DNA of 16,385 bases from an uncultured Eubacteriales bacterium (GCA_900555065.1 USJY01000003.1:1-16385); one strand, 5' to 3'. Positions 6,552-12,614 are shown, numbered from the stretch's first letter. Translations and numbers: made by a program. Notes: generated by a model not told the origin, from the letters alone.

Positions 6552-7100
6552 ATGATGAACGCCATAGGAGTAATTGAAAGTTCCAGCATTGCCAAGGGCT
6601 TTGAAATCTGCGACGCAATGGCAAAGGCCTCGCTCGTGACGATTCTGGAGGCGGCCCCCATATGTCCGGGGAAATACATGATCATCATTGGCGGTCTCGT
6701 GGCCGACGTGACCCATTCCATACAGACCGGCGTCGAGATCGCAGGTTCTCTGCAGATAGACCACCTGGTAATCCCGAATATCGACCCCCAGGTCTTTGCT
6801 GCGATCAACCGCACAAGCGAGATCGGCCGCGTAGACGCGCTGGGGATACTGGAGACCTATTCCGTTGCCGCGGGGATCTCCGTCGCCGACATTGCGGTGA
6901 AAGCCGCAGCAGTGGATTTAATCGAGGTCCGGCTCTCCCGCGGTATGGGCGGTAAGGCGTTTGTGCTGATGACGGGCACGGTAGCGGACGTGACGGCCGC
7001 AGTAGACGCTGCGAGTGAAACTGTCAGCACCGGCGGCCTGCTCGCGGCAAAAACCGTGATTCCGTCTCCGCATCCCGATATGATACGGTACCTGTATTGA
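6552..7100 (+). CDS. pduT: PduT-like BMC-T trimeric shell protein with pore cysteine (predicted 4Fe-4S)
   Basis: This 182-residue protein has two fused BMC domains (about 1-90 and 92-182), the arrangement that makes pseudo-hexameric trimers. Domain 1 reads MMNAIGVIESSSIAKGFEICDAM and contains ICPGKY with the cysteine at residue 38, the position that in PduT binds one [4Fe-4S] cluster at the three-fold pore. Domain 2 contains ALGILETYSVAAGISVADIAVKAA and ends TVIPSPHPDMI. With the PduS-like gene just upstream, this suggests an electron path through the shell. The ATG at 6552 gives the PduT numbering; ATG 6555 is also possible behind the same GAGGGGG site. It is the last gene of the BMC operon, and its TGA is overlapped by a promoter -35 box. 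Confidence 0.94.
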   Translation: MMNAIGVIESSSIAKGFEICDAMAKASLVTILEAAPICPGKYMIIIGGLVADVTHSIQTGVEIAGSLQIDHLVIPNIDPQVFAAINRTSEIGRVDALGILETYSVAAGISVADIAVKAAAVDLIEVRLSRGMGGKAFVLMTGTVADVTAAVDAASETVSTGGLLAAKTVIPSPHPDMIRYLY

Positions 7101-7124
7101 AAGCTTTTTGTTTTTTGTTATAAT
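7097..7124 (+). promoter_or_regulatory. Strong sigma-A-type promoter at the end of the BMC operon
   Basis: TTGAAA (7097-7102) and TATAAT (7119-7124) are separated by 16 bases; the spacer is very T-rich. The -35 box overlaps the TGA stop of the PduT-like gene. Transcription would begin near 7131, inside the palindrome that follows. The nearest downstream gene on this strand is the XRE regulator at 7384, giving a leader of about 250 bases. No other good start signal was seen before that gene. Confidence 0.6.
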
Positions 7125-7127
7125 AGA

Positions 7128-7156
7128 AGGCAGGCAAGAATCGTTCTTGCCTGCCT
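7128..7156 (+). promoter_or_regulatory. Perfect 13-bp palindrome: BMC operon terminator hairpin and/or operator
   Basis: AGGCAGGCAAGAA (7128-7140), loop TCG, then TTCTTGCCTGCCT (7144-7156) is a perfect 13-bp inverted repeat. As RNA it is a very stable hairpin that could end the BMC transcript, but it is followed by CGTTGTTTG rather than a clean T run. It starts 3 bases after a TATAAT box, so it covers the expected start of the downstream transcript. That position also suits a repressor operator, possibly for the adjacent XRE protein. Both readings are inference. Confidence 0.6.
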
Positions 7157-7383
7157 CGTTGTTTGCATCCATACGCCGTCGGCGCTGGTTTTCGTCTAAA
7201 ACGCTGATTGCGCCAGGGGATATACGCCGGGTGAATGTACGTCCGCGCATCCGGCATGGCCCGCCGGACGGTTGTAATCTGAAAAAAGCTTTGCCCACTG
7301 CCTGATGAAACCGATAGTTGCCGGATAATTGGTAGTAAACAGCAATGAATTCCCGTACAATACAGGCAAGGGTGGTGACGAAT

Positions 7384-8172
7384 ATGTCAATTGGTCAAAG
7401 AATCAGGGCGCAAAGAATAAACAGCGGCCTGTCGCAGGAAAAAGTTGCGGAACTTGTCGGCGTAAGCCGACAGGCGGTAACGAAATGGGAGACCGGACGA
7501 TCTGCGCCAAGCACGGAAAACCTGTTCAGGCTGGCGGCGCTGTTCGGGACGACAGTGGATTTTTTACTGGCTCCAGAAGAAGCGGAAAAGAATATTACGG
7601 CGGAGCAGATGTATCGGCTCTACAAGCAGGACCAAGCAGATAGGGCGAACGAGCGAAAGGTGAGACGGAAAAAGAATATCATGCTTGCGCTAGTCGTTTG
7701 CGCGGGATATATCATGATATATTTGCTTTGCAGAATCGGCGGCGGCCCGGAACAAAGCAGCGTAATGGGCTGGCTGTTTTCATCAGATATGAACCGGTTC
7801 AGCTATTTATATGGCTGGCTTGTCAAACAAAATCTGTTCTGGGTTTCGATGGCGGTTTCCATAATCCCCGCATTTTTCGGAAAATATCGGTTTTCATTCA
7901 CAACGTTTTTAGGGGTTGGAGCTGGTCTGCTGTTTGGCGAATTGTTCGGGGAAAATCCGGCGGGCGCGCCGTATGGACAAAGTCATTACGGCTGGGCAAT
8001 ATGGGGCGGCATCTTTCTGTTTTCCATTGTGATGGGCGTGATTGCAGAAAGAATTAAGGGGCTTGCGCAGAAATCCAGAAAATGGTGGATATGGGGCGCG
8101 GTCTCTCTTGCGGGCGTCATTGCTGTAATACTGCTCGTTCGCTTCGGTATCCCGCAGACGTCTGGAAACTGA
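7384..8172 (+). CDS. Membrane-anchored XRE-family (HTH_3) transcriptional regulator
   Basis: This 262-residue protein begins with a Cro/C1-type helix-turn-helix (about residues 5-60: IGQRIRAQRINSGLSQEKVA, GVSRQAVTKWETGRSAPS, FGTTVDFLL). A short acidic linker and a basic stretch (RKVRRKK, 91-97) precede five predicted membrane helices at about 98-117, 150-166, 171-189, 202-223 and 234-254. This layout is common in Clostridia, where a DNA-binding domain is tethered to a membrane sensor of unknown ligand. ATG 7384 follows GGTGGTGA; an in-frame ATG at 7345 would add 13 unrelated residues and is not preferred. It lies just downstream of the BMC operon in the same direction, so control of that operon or of itself is possible but not shown. 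Its codon use looks more AT-rich than the BMC genes. Confidence 0.88.
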   Translation: MSIGQRIRAQRINSGLSQEKVAELVGVSRQAVTKWETGRSAPSTENLFRLAALFGTTVDFLLAPEEAEKNITAEQMYRLYKQDQADRANERKVRRKKNIMLALVVCAGYIMIYLLCRIGGGPEQSSVMGWLFSSDMNRFSYLYGWLVKQNLFWVSMAVSIIPAFFGKYRFSFTTFLGVGAGLLFGELFGENPAGAPYGQSHYGWAIWGGIFLFSIVMGVIAERIKGLAQKSRKWWIWGAVSLAGVIAVILLVRFGIPQTSGN

Positions 8173-8308
8173 CCGCAGCATATCCGCTTTTGTGTAAAAC
8201 CGTCTGATTGTCTCAGGATCAGGGCGTTGTCCAGGCGGACAGTGCGGCGGAACAGGTCGCGTACGGTCAGGCCTTTGCGCGCAATGTGATCCGCCTGTGC
8301 CGCCGCCC

Positions 8309-8346
8309 CCATTACGTCGCGTAAAACGGGTATGATTCCGTAATGG
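8309..8346. promoter_or_regulatory. 8-bp inverted repeat upstream of glycerate kinase, possible operator
   Basis: CCATTACG (8309-8316) and CGTAATGG (8339-8346) are exact inverted repeats 22 bases apart. They flank a TATGAT (8331-8336) that resembles a -10 box but lacks a convincing -35 at the right distance. The site lies about 60 bases upstream of the glycerate kinase start. It could be an operator or a chance repeat. Confidence 0.3.
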
Positions 8347-8408
8347 TTCTTTTACTACCCGCCTGTGCCGTGATAAAGCACGCGTTTTAACCAGCAAGGA
8401 GAGATTCT

Positions 8409-9548
8409 ATGCGTAAAATCATTATCGCGCCCGATTCGTTCAAGGGCACGCTCTCTTCCGTACAGGTCTGCCAGTTCATCCAGGCAGCCGCGCAGGAGGT
8501 TTTCCCCGCATGCGAGGTTTTATCCGTGCCCATTGCGGACGGCGGCGAGGGCAGTGTGGACTGTATGCTGGCTGCGGCCGGCGGGAAGCGGTGTTTTTGT
8601 ACGGTGACAGGCCCTTTGTTCTCGCCGGTCCGCGCATATTACGGGCGTTTGAACGGCGGCGCGGCGGTCGTGGAAACGGCTGCCTGCGCAGGGCTGCCGC
8701 TGGTTCAGGAGCCGAGCCCCCTGCATACGACGACATACGGCGTAGGCGAGCTCATTGCGGAGGCGGCGCATAGAGGCGCAGAACAAATATACGTAGGCCT
8801 TGGCGGCAGCGCGACCAATGACGGCGGCTGCGGTATGGCGGCGGCTCTCGGCGCGCGTTTTTACAATGCCCGGGGCGAAGCGTTCGTCCCGGTAGGCGGT
8901 ACGCTGGGCGACGTCGCGCGGATCGACATCACCGGGATAGACAAGCGGATTGCAGGCTTGGAGATTACCGCCATGTGCGATATAGAAAACCCGCTTTTCG
9001 GCCCGCGCGGCGCGGCGTATGTATTCGGCCCGCAGAAAGGTGCGGACACGGCCGCTGTAGAATTGCTGGACGCAGGGCTCCGACATCTGGCGGCGACGGC
9101 AGCGCGGGATATCGGGATCAACTGCGCAGAGGAGCCGGGCGCGGGCGCCGCCGGGGGTTTGGGATTCGGTATGCGCGCCTTTTTAGGCGCGCGGCTGCGT
9201 TCAGGCATTGATACGGCGTTGGAAGCCTCTGGATTCGACGTGCTTTTGCAGGACGCGGATCTCGTCGTCACGGGAGAAGGCCGGCTGGACGCGCAGAGCG
9301 GAATGGGCAAGGCCGTCGGTGGTGTCGCGCTGCTCGCCAAACGCGCCGGCGTCCCGGTAGTTGCGCTCGCGGGCGGCATCGCCGCGGACAGCGCGCTTCT
9401 CGGACTGGACGCGGCCTTTTCCATAAACCGACTGCCGGAGCCCCTGTCCGTTTCGGGCGTCAAGAGCGGGGATAACCTGTACAGGACGGCGCTGGAGCTT
9501 TTCCGGTTAATACGGCTGTCCCTGAACGCCGCGCATCGGGAGGCGTAG
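8409..9548 (+). CDS. glxK: Glycerate 2-kinase (GlxK/GarK family)
   Basis: It phosphorylates D-glycerate with ATP, most likely to 2-phosphoglycerate, feeding lower glycolysis from glyoxylate, glucarate/galactarate or serine breakdown. The 379 residues match the usual family length. Motifs run in the expected order: IIIAPDSFKGTLSS at the N-terminus, DGGEGS (44-49), GLGGSATNDGG (130-140), PGAGAAGGLGFG (243-254) and VTGEGRLDAQSGMGK (287-301). The ATG is preceded by AAGGAGA 6 bases upstream. The DUF1848 gene starts 4 bases after its stop, so the two form a small operon. No direct tie to the BMC is visible, although both deal with three-carbon metabolites. The family assignment is firm; 2- versus 3-phosphoglycerate as product is inferred from class. 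Confidence 0.95.
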   Translation: MRKIIIAPDSFKGTLSSVQVCQFIQAAAQEVFPACEVLSVPIADGGEGSVDCMLAAAGGKRCFCTVTGPLFSPVRAYYGRLNGGAAVVETAACAGLPLVQEPSPLHTTTYGVGELIAEAAHRGAEQIYVGLGGSATNDGGCGMAAALGARFYNARGEAFVPVGGTLGDVARIDITGIDKRIAGLEITAMCDIENPLFGPRGAAYVFGPQKGADTAAVELLDAGLRHLAATAARDIGINCAEEPGAGAAGGLGFGMRAFLGARLRSGIDTALEASGFDVLLQDADLVVTGEGRLDAQSGMGKAVGGVALLAKRAGVPVVALAGGIAADSALLGLDAAFSINRLPEPLSVSGVKSGDNLYRTALELFRLIRLSLNAAHREA

Positions 9549-9552
9549 AATT

Positions 9553-10488
9553 ATGATATTGAGCGCGAGCCGCCGCACGGATATCCCGGCTTTTTATCCG
9601 CAGTGGCTGATGAACCGGCTGCGGGAGGGGTATGTGCTGCTGCAAAATCCCTATTCAAAGCGGATAAGCCGTCTGTCGCTTTCGCCGGAGACTGTGGATT
9701 TAATCGTATTTTGGACAAAGGACCCGCACAATCTGCTCCCCTTTCTCAGTGAGATTGAATCGCTTGGGTATGCTTACTGCTTCCAAATCACCGTCACGCC
9801 ATATGGCAGGGACCTGGAACCGGGTCTGCGCTGCAAATCAGCGATTCTGTCCGACGTTCAAGCCCTATCCGCGCGCATTGGTAAGGCGCGCCTGCTCTGG
9901 CGTTACGACCCGATCATTCTAAACGCGGGTTGGACGGCGGCGCGGCATACGGAAGCATTTGCCGGCCTTTGCCGGGAGCTGGCTGGTTGTACCGACCGCT
10001 GTGCGATCAGCTTTGTAGACGCCTATAAAAAACTGGCCAGGCTTGTACAAAGCCGCACAATCTGTCCAGTGTGCGAGACGGATATGCGCGCGCTCGCCGC
10101 CGCGCTTTCAGCTGCCGCCGCCTCGTATGGATTTCGCCTGTCCGCCTGCTGTGAGCCAGTGGACTTCACGGCCGAAGGCGTGGAGCGCTCCGGCTGTCTG
10201 GACCGGGCGTGGATTGAACGTATTGTGGGCCAGACCGACCTGCGCCGCGATCCAAACCAGCGCGGCGGCTGCCGCTGTGTAGAAAGCGTGGATATAGGCA
10301 TGTATGACTCCTGCGGATTCGGCTGCGTCTATTGCTATGCGAATCAGAACGCGGCGCGCGTGCAGGCGAATCTGTCTTTGCACAATCCCGACTGCGGACT
10401 GTTAATCGGCGCGCCGGAACAGGGGGAAGTCGTCGCGGAACGCCCCTGCCGGTCAAACCGTACTGGCCAGCCGCATTTATATTTCTAA
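9553..10488 (+). CDS. DUF1848 family protein with C-terminal radical-SAM-like cysteine motif
   Basis: This 311-residue protein is recognised as DUF1848 from its opening MILSASRRTDIPAFYPQW and the FWTKDPHNLLPFL segment. It belongs to a widespread but uncharacterised family. Near the C-terminus there is a C-x3-C-x2-C cluster (Cys254, 258, 261) in YDSCGFGCVYCYA, which resembles the SAM-radical cluster motif but is at the opposite end from its usual place. Other cysteines (171, 174, 199, 200, 215, 240, 242) could serve a second metal site. The ribosome binding site GGGAGG (9538-9543) lies in the end of glxK, so the two are translationally linked. The reaction and substrate are unknown. The last 20 or so residues after the motif are polar and not conserved as far as I can tell. 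Confidence 0.88.
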   Translation: MILSASRRTDIPAFYPQWLMNRLREGYVLLQNPYSKRISRLSLSPETVDLIVFWTKDPHNLLPFLSEIESLGYAYCFQITVTPYGRDLEPGLRCKSAILSDVQALSARIGKARLLWRYDPIILNAGWTAARHTEAFAGLCRELAGCTDRCAISFVDAYKKLARLVQSRTICPVCETDMRALAAALSAAAASYGFRLSACCEPVDFTAEGVERSGCLDRAWIERIVGQTDLRRDPNQRGGCRCVESVDIGMYDSCGFGCVYCYANQNAARVQANLSLHNPDCGLLIGAPEQGEVVAERPCRSNRTGQPHLYF

Positions 10489-10504
10489 AAAATAAAAAAA
10501 GTAT

Positions 10505-10533
10505 TTGCATTTTTCGATTGTTTGTGTTATCAT
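10505..10533 (+). promoter_or_regulatory. Promoter of tRNA-Arg
   Basis: TTGCAT (10505-10510) and TATCAT (10528-10533) have a 17-base spacer. The predicted start is near 10540, about 12 bases before the tRNA. The -35 box and spacing are the same as in the tRNA-Val promoter on the other strand. Confidence 0.7.
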
Positions 10534-10551
10534 ATTTTAGCGAGTTCATTT

Positions 10552-10628
10552 GCGCTGTTAGCTCAGCTGGATAGAGTGACTGGCTACGGACCAGTAGGTC
10601 AGGGGTTCGAATCCCTTACAGCGCGCCA
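10552..10628 (+). tRNA. tRNA-Arg (anticodon ACG)
   Basis: This 77-base cloverleaf starts with acceptor GCGCTGT (10552-10558), which pairs with ACAGCGC (10618-10624). G10625 is the discriminator and CCA is encoded (10626-10628). The anticodon stem ACTGG/CCAGT encloses loop CTACGGA, so the anticodon is ACG. A34 is normally deaminated to inosine by TadA to read CGU/CGC/CGA. The T arm is AGGGG-TTCGAAT-CCCTT. The gene is flanked by a good promoter and a strong terminator, so it is a single-gene transcription unit. Confidence 0.96.
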
Positions 10629-10629
10629 C

Positions 10630-10665
10630 GTCGGAGCAAAGTCCGCTTTGCTCCGACATTTTTTT
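10630..10665 (+). terminator. Rho-independent terminator of tRNA-Arg
   Basis: GTCGGAGCAAAG (10630-10641), loop TCCG, and CTTTGCTCCGAC (10646-10657) form a perfect 12-bp stem. It is followed by A and seven T (10659-10665). It begins 2 bases after the tRNA CCA. Confidence 0.9.
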
Positions 10666-10846
10666 ATTGCTGCAACGTCGTCGTCCGCCCGCACCCTAGT
10701 TTCGCCCTTCCGCAGAAAGTCACGCCTGTTCCGGCTGTTCGCTAGCAAGCGTGTTCACGTCGCCTCCGCGGCGCTACCAACTTTTTTCGGGTTCTAGTCT
10801 CCGTCAAAAATTTTATTGGCCTCTATTTCGCACCGCATGACACAGT

Positions 10847-10880
10847 CGGAGCAAGCTATGTATCGCTTGTTCCGTTTTTT
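10847..10880 (+). terminator. Terminator-like hairpin, second in series after tRNA-Arg
   Basis: CGGAGCAAGC (10847-10856), loop TATGTATC, and GCTTGTTCCG (10865-10874) give a 10-bp stem with one G-T pair, followed by six T (10875-10880). The left arm shares GTCGGAGCAA with the tRNA-Arg terminator. No gene ends here. Confidence 0.65.
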
Positions 10881-10988
10881 ATCAAAATCATAGCGCATTC
10901 ACCCCTCCGCTTTTCCGCGTAAAACCGCAACCGCGCACTGGGGAGTTTGGTTCTATCTGTAGAAGAAAGTGAAAGGTCCTTATCGCCG

Positions 10989-11023
10989 CGCCGGAATAAA
11001 GTCCGCTTTGTTCCGGCGTTTTT
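10989..11023 (+). terminator. Terminator-like hairpin, third in series after tRNA-Arg
   Basis: CGCCGGAATAAAG (10989-11001), loop TCCG, and CTTTGTTCCGGCG (11006-11018) give a 13-bp stem with one wobble pair and five T after it. The 13-base centre AAAGTCCGCTTTG (10998-11010) is identical to that of the tRNA-Arg terminator (10638-10650). No gene ends here. Confidence 0.65.
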
Positions 11024-11279
11024 GGCGGCAAGCGGTAATCCGGCTCCTTGACTCATTTTTGCCGATAAGAGAGTATCCGTTACCACGCCCTGAAGGCGGC
11101 GCGGCTTCGCGCGCCCCGTATCTGCTTGTTTCCTACGGAAGGTCCGCCGCTTCCATATTTTGCCGGATCATTTCAGCCCTAAGCTGAACCGCCTTATTTA
11201 AAGGGTTCTTAATTTTTGTTTTTTTGCACCATGTACAAGCCGGTGTCCGCATATATATTGAGATGAGGGGATGAGTATT

Positions 11280-11564
11280 ATGCATTGCTGCAGAGTCAGT
11301 GATTTCGGAGAAAAAGAAGTAATCAATTTGAGCGACGGATGCCGGCTCGGCTGTGTAATCGACGTCCTCTTCCAGGTGGATACGGGGCAAATTGAAGCGA
11401 TCATCGTTCCGGGGCGGAAAGAGGGCTTTAGTCTGTTTGAAAAACGGCTTGAAATAGAAATTCCTTGGTGCAATATCGACAGAATTGGCGACGACTTCAT
11501 ATTTGTACGCTTTAACACACCGCCGCCGCGCGTTCCTCCGCGCCGCAGGGGTTTTTTCGACTGA
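11280..11564 (+). CDS. ylmC: YlmC/YmxH-family PRC-barrel sporulation-type protein
   Basis: This 94-residue protein has a single PRC-barrel-like domain. RVSDFGEKEVINLSDGCRLG, the VDTGQIEAIIVPG segment, and IPWCNIDRIGDDFIFV match the YlmC/YmxH family of endospore-forming Bacillota. An in-frame ATG at 11271 abuts the GAGGGG site (11265-11270) directly. The ATG at 11280 has proper spacing of 9 bases and gives MHCCRVSDFG, the better family fit. The C-terminal tail PPPRVPPRRRGFFD is proline/arginine-rich and probably unstructured. The molecular role of the family is not established; it is tied to sporulation by occurrence. It supports assigning the genome to a spore-forming lineage. A GC-rich hairpin follows 5 bases after the stop. 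Confidence 0.88.
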   Translation: MHCCRVSDFGEKEVINLSDGCRLGCVIDVLFQVDTGQIEAIIVPGRKEGFSLFEKRLEIEIPWCNIDRIGDDFIFVRFNTPPPRVPPRRRGFFD

Positions 11565-11569
11565 CAGCA

Positions 11570-11605
11570 GCGGGGGGCCTGCGGCATGCGTCGCAGGCCC
11601 CCCGC
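11570..11605 (+). terminator. GC-rich hairpin downstream of ylmC, probable terminator
   Basis: GCGGGGGGCCTGCG (11570-11583), loop GCATGCGT, and CGCAGGCCCCCCGC (11592-11605) form a perfect 14-bp, almost wholly G-C stem. No T run follows (ACAATGAT), so classic intrinsic termination is uncertain on the plus strand. It separates ylmC from the promoter of the next gene. Confidence 0.55.
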
Positions 11606-11614
11606 ACAATGATC

Positions 11615-11643
11615 TTGACAAGGCGCCGCCCCCGCGGTAAACT
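11615..11643 (+). promoter_or_regulatory. Promoter of the PAT-like acetyltransferase gene
   Basis: A consensus TTGACA (11615-11620) is followed after 17 bases by TAAACT (11638-11643). The predicted start near 11650 lies next to the AAAGGGG ribosome binding site (11651-11657), so the leader is very short. Confidence 0.6.
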
Positions 11644-11665
11644 GAATCGCAAAGGGGAATGGCGT

Positions 11666-12235
11666 ATGAAATTAAGGTTCGCCGCACCGTCTGACGGCGC
11701 TTCACTGCAAAGGATCTATGCACAATACATAGACACACCGGTCACATTCGAGTGTTCTCTTCCAAGCACGGCCGAATTTACCGAACGGATTAAGAGCGTG
11801 TCGGCCTTCTATCCGTTTCTTGTCTGTGAAAACCGGCGCGCTGAAGTCGTCGGATACGCGTATGCGCACAGGCATATGGAACGCGAAGCATATCAGTGGA
11901 ACGCGGAGCTGTCGGTCTATCTGGACGCGGGCCACACCGCGCGCGGCATTGGCCGGCGTCTGTACTGCGCCCTGCTTGGGCTTATCAGACTACAGGGGAT
12001 TAAAACGGCGTACGGCGGGGTTACCATACCGAACGCCGCGAGCAAAAAGCTCCATGCCGCGTTGGGCTTTACAAAGCTGGGCACGTATCATAACGCGGGC
12101 TATAAGTGCGGAGCGTGGCACGACGTCGCCTGGTATGAAAAAAATATAGCGCCTTATGATGCCGCGCCGCGGCCCGTGCTGCCGCTTTGCGCCATTGACG
12201 AGGCGCAAATTGCGGCTGTTTTAGAAAACGTGTAA
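11666..12235 (+). CDS. GNAT N-acetyltransferase, phosphinothricin acetyltransferase (PAT/YncA)-like
   Basis: This 189-residue GCN5-related enzyme probably transfers acetyl from acetyl-CoA to the amino group of phosphinothricin-, methionine sulfoximine- or methionine-like compounds. The N-terminus LRFAAPSDGASLQRIYAQYI and TPVTFEC, the YAYAHRHMEREAYQWNAELSVYL segment, the acetyl-CoA loop ARGIGRRLYCALL (92-104), and GGVTIPNAASKKLHAALGF are typical of the PAT subfamily. ATG 11666 has AAAGGGG with 8-base spacing; an upstream in-frame ATG at 11609 falls before the predicted promoter -10 and is rejected. The roughly 25-residue C-terminal tail (PYDAAPRPVLPL onward) extends past the fold. It appears to be a single-gene unit. 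The exact substrate cannot be read from sequence. Confidence 0.9.
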   Translation: MKLRFAAPSDGASLQRIYAQYIDTPVTFECSLPSTAEFTERIKSVSAFYPFLVCENRRAEVVGYAYAHRHMEREAYQWNAELSVYLDAGHTARGIGRRLYCALLGLIRLQGIKTAYGGVTIPNAASKKLHAALGFTKLGTYHNAGYKCGAWHDVAWYEKNIAPYDAAPRPVLPLCAIDEAQIAAVLENV

Positions 12236-12279
12236 ACGAATATGCGCCGCCGGGCGTTCTCTTCGATTGCCTGTATTGA

Positions 12280-12555
12280 TCAATCCCGCGCAAGAATATC
12301 CGCGTATTCCGGATGCCGGTCGAACCAGGCGGCCGCATAGGAACAGGTAGGCCGCGCTTTCCAGCCCGCGGCACGGATCTCGTCCGCAGCCGCCTGCATG
12401 AGCTTTGCCGCAACGCCCTGTCCGCGCAGTTGGTCCGATACAAAAGTGTGGTCGATTTCAGCAACTCCCGGTTCGGACAGCGGAAAGGTGACGTAGGCGA
12501 CGGCCTCTCCGTGCCGGAAGAGGGCGATCCTGCCCGCTTCTTTTGAAAATTCCAT
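12280..12555 (-). CDS. Minimal GNAT-like N-acetyltransferase (YidJ/GTP-less PF14542 type)
   Basis: This 91-residue protein belongs to the short GNAT group that contains little more than the acetyl-CoA-binding core. It shows EIDHTFVSDQLRGQGVAAKLM (34-53, the pyrophosphate-binding turn) and CSYAAAWFDRHPEY (71-84), where the cysteine and HPEY are hallmarks of the group. ATG at 12555 has GGGAGG 7 bases upstream and is preferred over a TTG at 12561. A promoter is visible upstream at 12586-12614. Acetylation of a small metabolite or protein is assumed; no substrate is known. It is convergent with the PAT-like gene (44 bases between stops) with no obvious terminator between. Confidence 0.88.
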   Translation of the reverse strand: MEFSKEAGRIALFRHGEAVAYVTFPLSEPGVAEIDHTFVSDQLRGQGVAAKLMQAAADEIRAAGWKARPTCSYAAAWFDRHPEYADILARD

Positions 12556-12585
12556 GTTCAATCCTCCCGATGCGTTTTTTATTCC

Positions 12586-12614
12586 AGCATACTGATAACC
12601 GCCGCCCCGGTCAA
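12586..12614 (-). promoter_or_regulatory. Promoter of the minimal GNAT gene
   Basis: Read on the minus strand, TTGACC (12614-12609) and TATGCT (12591-12586) are separated by exactly 17 bases. The start would be near 12579, about 24 bases before the ATG. Confidence 0.6.

Larger units (their letters stand above)
10666..11279. other. Gene-free stretch holding two further terminator-like hairpins
   Basis: No open frame here has a credible start, ribosome binding site or protein-like composition on either strand. The only clear content is two hairpins with T runs (10847-10880 and 10989-11023) that resemble the tRNA-Arg terminator. A segment around 10785-10810 (CGGGTTCTAGTCTCCG) faintly recalls a tRNA T arm, but no cloverleaf can be built around it. 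The stretch may be a relic of lost tRNA or small RNA genes, or of an insertion next to the tRNA; this is inference. Confidence 0.4.

Noticed and set aside
8173..8360. Minus-strand protein-like stretch (GIIPVLRDVMGAAAQADHIA, then RKGLTVRDLF) upstream of glycerate kinase
   Set aside because: The composition looks somewhat protein-like and it could be a fragment of a decayed gene, but there is no start with a ribosome binding site, no recognised family, and it runs into the antisense of the XRE gene. Not enough to call a pseudogene.
10522..10797. Plus-strand open frame across tRNA-Arg (LLAQLDRVTGYGPVGQGFES)
   Set aside because: It reads through the tRNA gene and its terminator; the typical tRNA-derived peptide signature gives it away.
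10552..11279. tRNA-Arg as an integration site of a mobile element
   Set aside because: No integrase gene and no second copy of the tRNA 3' end were seen downstream in the window. The repeats there are of the terminator, not of the tRNA.
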